From: Streptomyces celluloflavus
Lineage (GTDB): Bacteria; Actinomycetota; Actinomycetes; Streptomycetales; Streptomycetaceae
Direction of reading: 5' to 3'
NCBI GenBank assembly: GCA_000720995.1
Contig: JOEL01000001.1
Coordinates: forward strand, 371,686 to 435,685
Length of the DNA stretch: 64,000 bases
In this document: positions 1 through 7,790 of the stretch, piece by piece
Layout of the letters: every line of letters starts with the position of its first letter
Position numbering within the stretch: the stretch's first letter is position 1
The notes under the pieces: generated by a model
What the model saw: the letters and a program-made list of their open reading frames with translations, nothing else
Told to the model about the DNA's origin: nothing
Database searches by the model: none
Position numbers and translations under genes: made by a program

Positions 1-1810
1 GCAGCAGCTCGATGTCCATGGCGGCCGCGAAGCGGAACACCCAGGGCACGTTGTAGGTGGGCGCACCGGGATTCCACTGGTCCAGGAACCACAGCCCGCG
101 CTGGTACTTCGACAGCGGCGCACGGGTGAGGTGCGTACGGACCGGGGCCGGGCGCTCGCTCGCGGCGCCGCCGGTCACCGCCGCGGCGAACTCGGCGAGC
201 GTCGGGGCCTCGAAGATGATGTGCGGCGAGACCATGCCGAAGGCGTCGACGATGCGGCCCACCACGCGCATCGCCGTGAGGGAGTCGCCGCCGAGGTGGA
301 AGAAGTTGTCGTGGGCGCCGACCCGGGGCACGCCGAGCACATCGGACCAGACGGCGGCGATCAGCTGTTCGGCCGGGGTGTGCGGCAGGCGCCCCCCGCC
401 GGTGCCCGCCGGCCGGGCGCCGGGCGCGGGGAGCGCGGCCCGGTCGACCTTTCCGCCGGGGGTGAGCGGCAGCGCGTCGAGCACGGTGAGACTGCCGGGC
501 ACCATGGGCTCGGGCAGCTCGGCGGCGAGGAACGCGCGGACCGCGTCGAACTGCGGGGCGCCGCCGGTGACATAGGCCGCCAGCCGCCCCTCGTGCACGG
601 TGACCGCGCACGAGGTCACCCCCGGGAAGCGGCCCAGGGCCTCCTCGACCTCGCCGAGCTCGACCCGGAAACCGCGGATCTTCACCTGGTGGTCGACGCG
701 TCCGACGAACTCCAGGGGCGCGTCCGGCGCCGCCCGTCGGACGGTGTCCCCGGTGCGGTACAGACGGGCGCCGGGCACGTCGGAGAAGGGGTCCGCCACG
801 AAGCGCTCCGCCGTGAGCGCGGGCCGCCCCCAGTAGCCGGACGCGAGGGCGCCGCCGCCGAGGTACAGCTCGCCCGCGGTCCCCGGCGGGCAGGGCCGGA
901 GCCGGTCGTCCAGGACGTGCGCGCTGCGCTGCCCCAGTGCCCGGCCGATCGGGACCGTGTCGCCGGCGGTCTCCCGCGCGGCGTCGTGGGCGGTGGCGGT
1001 GATCACCGTCTCGGTCGGGCCGTAGGCGTTGACGAGCGGTATGCCGGTGCGCGCGTACCAGGTGGCGGCGGTGCCGGGGTGGAGCCGGTCGCTGCCGGAG
1101 ATCATCAGGCGCAGTCCCGCGGGCGGGCGCGCCCCGTCCCGGACCGCCGCGGCCACCTCGTGGAAGTGCCCCGCGGACAGGTTGGCGACCGTCACGCCCT
1201 CGGTGTCGAGCAGGCCGAGCAGCTCCGCCGGTGCCATCAGCTGCCGCTCCGGTATCACCAGGCGGGCACCGCTGGTCAGCGCCGTGAGGACCTGCTCGAT
1301 CGCCACGTCGACATGCGGCCGGGCGGCGTGCAGCACGACGTCCTCGTCCGTGATCTTGAACCGGTCGGCCGCCGCGGCGATATGCGCGGCCAGCACGCCC
1401 TCGGCGACGTGCACGCCCTTCGGGCGACCGGTGGTTCCCGAGGTGTAGAGGACGTATCCGCCGCCGCCCGGCGGGTGGTCGCGCCCAGGTCTCGTCGTGA
1501 GGACCCCGTCGGCCAGGACCGCGTTCGCGCCGGCGTCGTCGAGGATGAACGCGGTGCGCTCGTCGGGCGCCTCGGCGTCCAGCGGCAGATAGGTGGCGCC
1601 CGCCCTGAGCACGCCCAGCAGTGCGACGACGTGGTCGAGCCGGTCACGGCAGGTCACCGCGACGACGTGGCCGGGCGTGAGCTGTGCGGCGAGCGCGTCG
1701 GCCAGCTCGTCCAGTTCTTGGCAGGTGACGGTCCGGTCGCCCCTGCGCACCGCGGGGCGCCGGGGCGCGTGAAGCGCGGCCGCTGGGAATCGGATACCGC
1801 ATGAGGACAT
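1..1810 (-). CDS. Non-ribosomal peptide synthetase (A-PCP-C start), 3' end outside window
   Basis: Activates an amino acid as adenylate and loads it on a carrier domain. From the ATG at 1810, about 603 residues are in the window and the frame runs off the left edge. Visible in order: adenylation core A3 (YTSGTTGRPKG), A5 (NAYGPTET), A7 (YRTGDT), A10 (PLTPGGKVDR), a carrier domain with the phosphopantetheine serine in LGGDSL, then the start of a condensation-like domain (SKYQRGLWFLDQ). By eye-alignment to GrsA the ten-residue code reads D-V-E-N-M-S-A-I-T-K. Asp235 suggests an alpha-amino acid; Glu at the Trp239 position is seen in modules for diamino acids such as ornithine, so a substrate with an extra amine is an inference. 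There is no N-terminal condensation domain, so this looks like a loading module. It lies about 100 bases after the FMN protein gene and is probably its operon partner. Confidence 0.93.
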   Translation of the reverse strand, partial: MSSCGIRFPAAALHAPRRPAVRRGDRTVTCQELDELADALAAQLTPGHVVAVTCRDRLDHVVALLGVLRAGATYLPLDAEAPDERTAFILDDAGANAVLADGVLTTRPGRDHPPGGGGYVLYTSGTTGRPKGVHVAEGVLAAHIAAAADRFKITDEDVVLHAARPHVDVAIEQVLTALTSGARLVIPERQLMAPAELLGLLDTEGVTVANLSAGHFHEVAAAVRDGARPPAGLRLMISGSDRLHPGTAATWYARTGIPLVNAYGPTETVITATAHDAARETAGDTVPIGRALGQRSAHVLDDRLRPCPPGTAGELYLGGGALASGYWGRPALTAERFVADPFSDVPGARLYRTGDTVRRAAPDAPLEFVGRVDHQVKIRGFRVELGEVEEALGRFPGVTSCAVTVHEGRLAAYVTGGAPQFDAVRAFLAAELPEPMVPGSLTVLDALPLTPGGKVDRAALPAPGARPAGTGGGRLPHTPAEQLIAAVWSDVLGVPRVGAHDNFFHLGGDSLTAMRVVGRIVDAFGMVSPHIIFEAPTLAEFAAAVTGGAASERPAPVRTHLTRAPLSKYQRGLWFLDQWNPGAPTYNVPWVFRFAAAMDIELL

Positions 1811-1909
1811 GGTTCAACCCCGGTGGATTGGCGTGACGATGCGATGCGCCGACGCTAGGCCGCGGGCGGGCGGCAGATCGGCAGGAGAGGGAGCAGAAAG
1901 GGGGCAGTA

Positions 1910-3142
1910 TCACCTGCCGTCGCCGGGGGCCCAGACGTCGTCCGGGCCGAGCGCGCCCGGGGTGTACTGCCCCAGGGCGCTGACGAGGAGCCGCATTTCC
2001 GTGGCCAGGCACTCCAGGAAGCGGATCAGGCCGTCGTGCGGGTCCTCCGCCGTGGCGAGCAGCGCCGCCCGGCCCAGGCCGACCGCCCGCGCCCCGAGGG
2101 CCAGGCTCTTGACGGCCCGGCCGCCTTCCCATATGCGGCCCGACACCAGCAGACACGGCGGGGGTTCGGGCAGCCGCCGCAGACACTCCGCCAGCGGCAG
2201 CCCGACCTGCGCGGGGAACACCGTCGGCGCCCAGCCGGTCCCGCCCTCGGCGCCGTCCACCGTCACGGCGTCGGCACCGGCCTCGACGGCGACCCGCACC
2301 GCCGCCGCCAGGTCCCGGCCGGGATAGAGCTTCACCCAGACCCGTGCCCGGGGGAAGTTGTTCCGCATCAGGCGGATCTGCTGCCGCAGGATCTCCGCCG
2401 TGAAGGTGCCGGGGCTGCTGGCGCGCAGTACCCGGTCGCCGAAGAGCGGGTCGATGCCGAACTGGTCCTCCAGCCCGGCCGCCGCCGCGGCGTCGAGCAC
2501 GGTCATCCCGCCCAGGCCCGGTTTGGCCCCCTGGCCGACCTTGAGCTCGAACGCGAGCCGTCCGGAGTCGAGCAGCGGCCGGGCGGTCGGGTCGCTGTAA
2601 ACGAGGTTCCACACCTCCGCGTCGGCGTCCTCGGTGCTCTGCTGGACGACCACACCGCCCAGTCCGTCGCCGACGTGCTCGGCGTAGGCGGTGAGACGGC
2701 CCAGCAGGGAACGCGAGGCGTCGCCGTCGAGCCGCCCGTATCCGTTCACCGGGACGATGTTCTCGCCGATGACCATCGGTACGCCGACCGCCGCGGCCTG
2801 GCGGCTGAGCGCGAGGCCCAGGTCACCGCCGGCCGCACGGGTGGAGCCCAGGGCGGACACATAGACCGGGAGCGTGGCGTGGAACCCGCCGATGTCCGTG
2901 GCGAGTTCGACGTCCTGGTACGTCGGTTCCCGGCCGAGGTCGATGAGTTTCGCGAGCCGCCGCTCCATGAAGACCGGCGGGACGAGCCGCATCGCGTCCA
3001 GGAGGTCGTGCGGCTCGCCGGGTTCCGCCCCGAACAGCACGCGCCCGTAGCCGTCCGCGGGCGGGAAGACGGCGGACGCGCCCCGCCGGGCCCGCCGGCG
3101 CACCTGCTTCTCCGGGAATCCCGGAGCCATCAGATCGCTCAC
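1910..3142 (-). CDS. Glutamate-synthase-type FMN-binding protein, stand-alone
   Basis: A 410-residue protein matching the FMN-binding (synthase) domain of large-subunit glutamate synthase. Visible signatures are KVGQGAKPGLGG and VDGAEGGTGWAP near the expected phosphate-binding positions. The glutaminase domain, the C-terminal helix domain and the clustered cysteines for a 3Fe-4S centre are all absent; the few cysteines are isolated. The GTG start overlaps the stop of the AsnRS-like gene by four bases (GTGA), so translation is probably coupled. In full-size enzymes this domain reduces 2-iminoglutarate made from channelled ammonia. Alone, it may act as an ammonia-using or imino-acid oxidoreductase on the glutamate-mutase product, which is inference. 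Family assignment is firm; reaction unknown. Confidence 0.85.
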   Translation of the reverse strand: MSDLMAPGFPEKQVRRRARRGASAVFPPADGYGRVLFGAEPGEPHDLLDAMRLVPPVFMERRLAKLIDLGREPTYQDVELATDIGGFHATLPVYVSALGSTRAAGGDLGLALSRQAAAVGVPMVIGENIVPVNGYGRLDGDASRSLLGRLTAYAEHVGDGLGGVVVQQSTEDADAEVWNLVYSDPTARPLLDSGRLAFELKVGQGAKPGLGGMTVLDAAAAAGLEDQFGIDPLFGDRVLRASSPGTFTAEILRQQIRLMRNNFPRARVWVKLYPGRDLAAAVRVAVEAGADAVTVDGAEGGTGWAPTVFPAQVGLPLAECLRRLPEPPPCLLVSGRIWEGGRAVKSLALGARAVGLGRAALLATAEDPHDGLIRFLECLATEMRLLVSALGQYTPGALGPDDVWAPGDGR

Positions 3143-4131
3143 GGCGACACCACCCCGGGCAGCTTGGGGAAGGCGTTCGCCTGCCATACCGCATCGAGGC
3201 CCGCCACATAGCGGGTGAAGCGCTCGACACCGAGGCCGAACCCCGCGCTCGCCGGGATGCCCTCCCGCATCAGGTCCAGGTACCAGCTGTACTTCCTGGG
3301 GTTCTCGCCGGTCTCCCGCATCCGCGTGACGGCCTCCGCGTACTCGAAGGTGCGCTCGCTGCCGCTGCACAGTTCCCCGAAGCCGTCCGACGCGATGAGG
3401 TCGAAGTTGCGCAGCATCCCGGGCGCGGTGGGGGATTCCCGGTCCGTGAAACCGCGCGACCCCTTCGGATAGTCGGTCACGAAGAACGGCCGGTCGGACT
3501 GGGCGGAGAGCAACGCCTCACCGTCCCAGTCGAGTTCGGCGTCGGGGCTCTGCCCGTGGCCGAGGGCGTGCAGCCGCTCGACGGCCTCGGCGTGGGTGAT
3601 CCTCGGGAACACCCCCTTGACCAGGCCCGCGAACATGCCGACGTCCCGGCCGAGTACCTCGAACTCCTGCGGGAGCTCCGCCACCGCGCGGCGCACCATC
3701 TGGGCCACCAGGTCCTCCGCGAGCTGGACGGCCTGCTCCTTGGAGGCACCCGCCCACTCCACGTCGAGCTGGTGGAACTCGGCGAGATGACGGCTGGTGT
3801 CGGCGGTCTCCAGCGGTTCGAGCCGCACGTTGGGAGCGATGCAGTAGATCTTGTCGAAGGCCAGCAGGGACGCCTGCTTGTACAGGATGGCGCTGGTCAT
3901 CAGCTTGTAGCGGTGGCCGTAGTAGTCGACGTCGACCTGCTTGGACCCGCGGCTGCACGGGTCGGTGACCGGCCCGATGACCGGCGGGTGGATCTCCGTG
4001 AAACCGGCCTCCGCGAGGTGGTCGCGGGCGGCGGCGAGCAGCTTGTTCTGGATGCGCAGAGTGGCGTGCAGGGCCGGGGAAGTCAGATGCGCGCGGGGAT
4101 TGGCGGGGCCGGTGAGGTGGTTCTCGGTCAT
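3139..4131 (-). CDS. Class II asparaginyl-tRNA-synthetase-like protein (AS-AR type asparagine synthetase homologue)
   Basis: A 330-residue class II synthetase catalytic core with no N-terminal anticodon-binding OB domain, so not a housekeeping AsnRS. Motif 2 is recognisable (VRLEPLETADTSRHLAEFHQ) and motif 3 as GFGLGVERFTRY; an FFVTDYPK segment and the FGELCSGSERT strand follow the Asp/Asn/Lys subgroup. Proteins of this shape in archaea (asparagine synthetase related to AsnRS) make Asn from Asp, ATP and ammonia without tRNA. Placed directly after a glutamate mutase that yields 3-methylaspartate, the simplest inference is amidation or adenylation of 3-methylaspartate for the neighbouring NRPS. 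The ATG has a GAGGAC ribosome site just upstream. Confidence 0.88.
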   Translation of the reverse strand: MTENHLTGPANPRAHLTSPALHATLRIQNKLLAAARDHLAEAGFTEIHPPVIGPVTDPCSRGSKQVDVDYYGHRYKLMTSAILYKQASLLAFDKIYCIAPNVRLEPLETADTSRHLAEFHQLDVEWAGASKEQAVQLAEDLVAQMVRRAVAELPQEFEVLGRDVGMFAGLVKGVFPRITHAEAVERLHALGHGQSPDAELDWDGEALLSAQSDRPFFVTDYPKGSRGFTDRESPTAPGMLRNFDLIASDGFGELCSGSERTFEYAEAVTRMRETGENPRKYSWYLDLMREGIPASAGFGLGVERFTRYVAGLDAVWQANAFPKLPGVVSP

Positions 4132-4164
4132 GAAGGTCCTCGTGTCGTGGGCGGCATGACGCAG

Positions 4165-4199
4165 TCAGGGAGATCAGAGAGTTCAGGGAGATCAGGGAG
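4165..4199. repeat. Imperfect 17-bp tandem repeat at the end of the mutase gene
   Basis: Two copies of TCAGGGAGATCAGRGAG at 4165-4181 and 4183-4199 differ at one base and overlap the glmE stop (4192-4194). They lie in the short gap before the AsnRS-like gene. No function is evident; slippage during replication is the likely origin. Confidence 0.75.
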
Positions 4200-5466
4200 A
4201 AAGGGGCAGGGGAGCGGCCACCGTCCGAAAGGCCCGCTCGTCGAAGGTCCTCTGCACATACGACAGGGCGTCCAGCAGTTCCCGGGAGCCGGTCGCGGAC
4301 CGTCCGGCTCCGGCGCGGCCCGCGACCGGCATCGCACCGGCGTCGGTCCAGTAGAGGCGGCCGGAGGAGTCGAGGCCGCTGCGGGCGCGCCCCGCGTTGT
4401 CCGGGTGCAGGCAGTACGGCACGTCCAGCCGTCCCTTGGCGAAGGAGCGGACGAGCGCCCGGCCGATGTCCGCATCGAGGTCGAGCACGGCGTCGATCAG
4501 CGCACACGCCTCCTCGTGGATCCCGGTGTCGGCGATGCCGGTGCGCGGTGCCCGGCCCTCCTCGCCCGCGACGACGGCCGCGGTCTCCAGGGCCCGGACG
4601 TTCTCCTCGACGGTGGGGATGCGGTGGGCCTCGGCCGTCGTTTTCACGATCAGCCGGGCCGCGCCGGTCCGCACCGAGAGGCGGGCCGCCTCGTCGAGCA
4701 GCAGCTGCGCCCCGCCGGGGGACTGCGGATACACCCCCATATAGGCGTAGATGACGATGTGCCAGTCGATGTCCGGCAGCCGGTCGGCGGCGATCCGGAT
4801 CAGCGCGGCCACCGACTCCTCGTCCTGGCCGGTGTGCGTCTGCTGCGCGTAGCTGAGCGAGATGCTGCGCAGTCCGTGCTGGCGGAAGAACATCCCTTCC
4901 AGCACGCTGAGCGCGATGAGGAGGGACGGCGGGCACAGCTGCCCCATCATGCAGCCGCCGAACGTCTCCAGATGCGGTTGCGCCCCCGCCTCCTGGGCGG
5001 CGGCCAGCAGTTCGCAGCACCGCTGCCAGCTGGTCACCGCCTCGCGCAGCGGGAGGCGGCTGTACGGCAGGCAGTACGAGACCGGTCCGCCCTCCGTCGC
5101 GTCCAGGCCCGCCGCGAGGAGCGCGGCGACGATCCGCTCCGGCCGGGCCGACCCGTGCCGGACCTGGACCGGGAACTCCTCGTCCGCGATCCCGCGCAGC
5201 AGCGACCGGGTCACGTCCGGCGGGTAGGAGGCGATGGGGTAGCCGTTGAGCGCCGTCCCGTCGTCGATGGCCCGGCGCGCCTCGTCGAGCGCGCCCGTTC
5301 TCGTATAGCTGTCCACCGTGAGGGTGCCGACCGTGGTCGCCGCGGCGTTCCTGGTGGCGTACAGGCCGAGCCGCATCTCGTCGAGGCGGCTCATCCCCAT
5401 GCGCGGCTGTACGACCAGGCGGCCCTGGCTCCGGGCACGGGCGACGAAGGCGCCGAACGCCGTCAC
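4192..5466 (-). CDS. glmE: Glutamate mutase (methylaspartate mutase), large E subunit
   Basis: A 424-residue catalytic subunit of adenosylcobalamin-dependent glutamate mutase, which interconverts L-glutamate and L-threo-3-methylaspartate. The barrel signature regions are clear: a substrate-binding segment RTGALDEARRAI with GYPIASYP, the HLETFGGCMMGQLCPPSL stretch, SLSYAQQTHTGQDE, and the KTTAEAHRIPT strand. It starts at GTG overlapping the S-subunit stop by four bases (GTGA), ensuring stoichiometric production. It is somewhat shorter than clostridial GlmE (about 480). In actinomycetes such mutases usually feed secondary metabolism, including methylaspartate-containing lipopeptides and the vicenistatin and nikkomycin pathways, and here it sits with an NRPS. 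Confidence 0.95.
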   Translation of the reverse strand: MTAFGAFVARARSQGRLVVQPRMGMSRLDEMRLGLYATRNAAATTVGTLTVDSYTRTGALDEARRAIDDGTALNGYPIASYPPDVTRSLLRGIADEEFPVQVRHGSARPERIVAALLAAGLDATEGGPVSYCLPYSRLPLREAVTSWQRCCELLAAAQEAGAQPHLETFGGCMMGQLCPPSLLIALSVLEGMFFRQHGLRSISLSYAQQTHTGQDEESVAALIRIAADRLPDIDWHIVIYAYMGVYPQSPGGAQLLLDEAARLSVRTGAARLIVKTTAEAHRIPTVEENVRALETAAVVAGEEGRAPRTGIADTGIHEEACALIDAVLDLDADIGRALVRSFAKGRLDVPYCLHPDNAGRARSGLDSSGRLYWTDAGAMPVAGRAGAGRSATGSRELLDALSYVQRTFDERAFRTVAAPLPLSP

Positions 5467-5912
5467 GCCGGTACTCCCGCCGCCAGTCTCTGGACGAAGA
5501 CCTTGAACGCGTCGACCGCCCCCACGTCCGTGAAGACCCCGTCGAAGCCGGCGGCGAGCAGACCGCGCGCCGCCGTGTCGTCGCCGTCGGCCGCGCCCGT
5601 GATGCCGAGCTTGCCGCCGATCACGACGGGCGTCTCCAGGAGTTCGGGGCAGGCGCGCAGCGCCGGGAGCACCCGTCTGCCGTCGTGGTGGCCGTGGCCG
5701 TTGACACTGCTGAGCACGATCAAATCCGGCTGACGGCGCCGGCACTCCTCGACGAGGACGTCATCGGGGACACAGGCCCCGAGATTGGTCACCCGGTGGC
5801 CGAGCTCCTCCAGCAGCAGCTGGAGGAAGACCAGGTTCCAGGTGTGTGAGTCCGACGCCATGGTCGTCACGACGATGTCCAGGCCGCTGGGCTCGGCCGC
5901 GGTGTGCTCCAC
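5463..5912 (-). CDS. glmS: Glutamate mutase, small B12-binding S subunit
   Basis: A 149-residue cobalamin-binding Rossmann-like protein that carries the B12 cofactor for the E subunit encoded next. The base-off B12 signature is present as D21-S-H23-T-W-N26, where His23 should ligate cobalt; the glycine usual in DxHxxG is Asn26. Further markers are LSSVNGHGH (SxL-type loop) and VIGGK (GG loop). The start is GTG with AGAGGA eight bases upstream. The gene symbol refers to glutamate mutase, not glucosamine-6-phosphate synthase. It is the first mutase gene after the XRE-ATPase regulator (57-base gap). Confidence 0.95.
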   Translation of the reverse strand: MEHTAAEPSGLDIVVTTMASDSHTWNLVFLQLLLEELGHRVTNLGACVPDDVLVEECRRRQPDLIVLSSVNGHGHHDGRRVLPALRACPELLETPVVIGGKLGITGAADGDDTAARGLLAAGFDGVFTDVGAVDAFKVFVQRLAAGVPA

Positions 5913-5969
5913 TGCAAGTCCTCTGCGTTCAAAAGGGGAAGGAGAGTCGGGTGGGACGGGACGGCGCGC

Positions 5970-7295
5970 TCACCTGGCCAGCGCTTCGAGCACGGGGAGG
6001 CCGGCCGCGGCCGGTTCCCCGGCGCCGTCCGGCCGCCGGGTGTCGCGGGCCTCGCGCCACAGCACGCGGAAGAGGTTCAGGGCGGCGAAGCGGACACCGT
6101 CGTCGGCGGCCACGGAACGGATCACTCCGCGGCACAGCAGTTCGTGCACGGTCTGCAGGCACTCCGGCAGGGGCCGGCCGCTCTCCGCGGCGATCTCCTC
6201 CACGGACCGGTCGCCCTCCTCGGCCGTCAGCTGGTCCAGCACCAGCAACTGGTGCGGCGTCAGTTCCCCCAGGGCCGTGCGCAGCGACTGGTGGACGTCC
6301 CCGCGCGGGCGGGGGACCACCGGGGGAGCGGGCAGGGTGAAGGGCGTGTCCGTGAGCTGCCGCAGGATCTGGCGCGGCGACTGGACCAGGCTCCAGCCGG
6401 CCACGTACTCCAGCGCACGGGGCAGCCCGTCCAGATAGCGGCACAGTTCGGCGAGTACGGGGGCGTCCTCGGGCAACGGCGCGTATCCGGGCCTCAGCCG
6501 GCGCAGCCGCGACGCCAGCAGGCGCACCGCCGCGGACTCGGACAGGGCCTGCGGAGGGTGCTCGGGGCCGGGCGCCGGGGTCGGGAGGGGGGCCAGCGGA
6601 ACGACCTGCTCACCGGTGAGTCCCCGGGGTGTCCGGGCGGTGACCAGGACGCGCAACTCGCGGCAGCCGCGCAGGAGGTCGTCGAGCGCCGCCGCCTCGA
6701 CGCCGTCGTCGGCCCCGTCGAGCACCAGCAGCGCGGGCCGGTCGCCGACCTGCTCGGCCAGCCCGTCGAACCGGCCGCAGGGGGTCAGGGCCCGCAGCGC
6801 GCCGGAGTGGGCGGGCCGGCCCGCGGACCGGCGCTCGTCGCAGGCCACCCAGTGCACCGACCAGGAGGCCCCGAGGTAGATACGCCACGCCACTTCCAGG
6901 GCCAGCCGGGACTTGCCCACGCCGCTCAGGCCGACGAGGGAGACCAGCCGGTCGCCGTGCTCGGTCAGGGCCCGGGTCAGGGCCTCGGTCTCCGCCTCGC
7001 GCCCGACCAGCGCCGTGTGCGCGGTCGGCGGGGCGACGGGTTCCGCCTCGAACTCCCGCTGCCTGGCGGCGGCTTCGAAGGCGGCCCGCGTCCGGCCTTC
7101 GAGCCGGAGGGCGTCGGCGATCAGCCGTACCGTCTCGTGCCGCGGGCGGCGCACGCGACCCGCTTCCATATCGCGCAGCGCGCGCACGCTGAGGGTGGCG
7201 TGGTCGGCCAGGCCCTGCTGCGTCAGGCCGATGCGTTCGCGCTGCGCCTTGAGCAGTTCCCCGAAACGCGGTACCAGGCGTCCGCCGCCGTCCAT
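5970..7295 (-). CDS. XRE-type HTH regulator with STAND/AAA ATPase domain
   Basis: A 441-residue protein. Residues about 8-65 form a Cro/C1 helix-turn-helix (FGELLKAQRERIGLTQQGLA, then LSVRALRDMEAGRVRRP). A P-loop ATPase follows with Walker A GLSGVGKS and Walker B ALLVLDGADD, then a C-terminal helical region resembling the winged-helix part of STAND regulators. There are no TPR repeats. It is the first gene of the minus-strand run leading into glmS-glmE, so a cluster-situated regulator of the mutase/NRPS genes is likely. The ATG has a GGTGAGGG site directly upstream. Confidence 0.87.
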   Translation of the reverse strand: MDGGGRLVPRFGELLKAQRERIGLTQQGLADHATLSVRALRDMEAGRVRRPRHETVRLIADALRLEGRTRAAFEAAARQREFEAEPVAPPTAHTALVGREAETEALTRALTEHGDRLVSLVGLSGVGKSRLALEVAWRIYLGASWSVHWVACDERRSAGRPAHSGALRALTPCGRFDGLAEQVGDRPALLVLDGADDGVEAAALDDLLRGCRELRVLVTARTPRGLTGEQVVPLAPLPTPAPGPEHPPQALSESAAVRLLASRLRRLRPGYAPLPEDAPVLAELCRYLDGLPRALEYVAGWSLVQSPRQILRQLTDTPFTLPAPPVVPRPRGDVHQSLRTALGELTPHQLLVLDQLTAEEGDRSVEEIAAESGRPLPECLQTVHELLCRGVIRSVAADDGVRFAALNLFRVLWREARDTRRPDGAGEPAAAGLPVLEALAR

Positions 7296-7521
7296 GCCCT
7301 CACCCCTACTCCCTCACCGTTCTCCGACGGCGCCCGATGGCAGCCGGTCCGGTTTCCCGCTGGTGGCGATGGTTCATGAGGCGGATATACGTGCGATCCG
7401 CGAACGCCGAATACCGGCCGTCAGGTTGGCAATCCACCATCTATCGGCCGTAGATCAGTTCGGAGAAGACTTCGGGCCGACAGCGAAACCACCTGAACCA
7501 TCCGAAGGAATGGCACTCCTC

Positions 7522-7743
7522 ATGAAGAGATCTCTCCCGTCCCTCTCCGCGCGCGCCGTCCCGGCTCTGATCACGGTCGGCTGCACCTCCGCCCTGCTGG
7601 CGGGCCTCATCGCCTCGGCCGTCCCCTCCTCCGGCCTGCGGGCGGCGGACCGGTGGGCGGCCGGCGTGGTGTCGACCGCCACGCCGCTCGCCCTGGGCAA
7701 CGGGAGGGACTCCGGCACTTCCGAGTGGAACAGCAAGGGCTGA
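7522..7743 (+). CDS. Small exported or membrane peptide, unknown function
   Basis: Encodes 73 residues. The ATG at 7522 is preceded by GAAGGA at 7504-7509; an in-frame ATG at 7510 has no room for a ribosome site. The N-terminus is basic (MKRSLPSLSAR), then comes a hydrophobic helix (about residues 12-35, VPALITVGCTSALLAGLIAS) and a short polar tail ending DSGTSEWNSKG. This fits a secreted pro-peptide or a single-pass membrane peptide. It lies alone on the plus strand between two large regulators on the minus strand. I do not recognise the family; a signalling or modified-peptide precursor is possible but unproven. Confidence 0.55.
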   Translation: MKRSLPSLSARAVPALITVGCTSALLAGLIASAVPSSGLRAADRWAAGVVSTATPLALGNGRDSGTSEWNSKG

Positions 7744-7790
7744 CACCCCGTGCCGCGCAGCGGGCCGGGACCGGGCCGGGCGGGGCGGGA

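Noticed and set aside
131-1804. Long plus-strand frame across the first 1.7 kb
   Set aside because: It is the antisense shadow of the NRPS; the minus frame has adenylation and carrier motifs in order.
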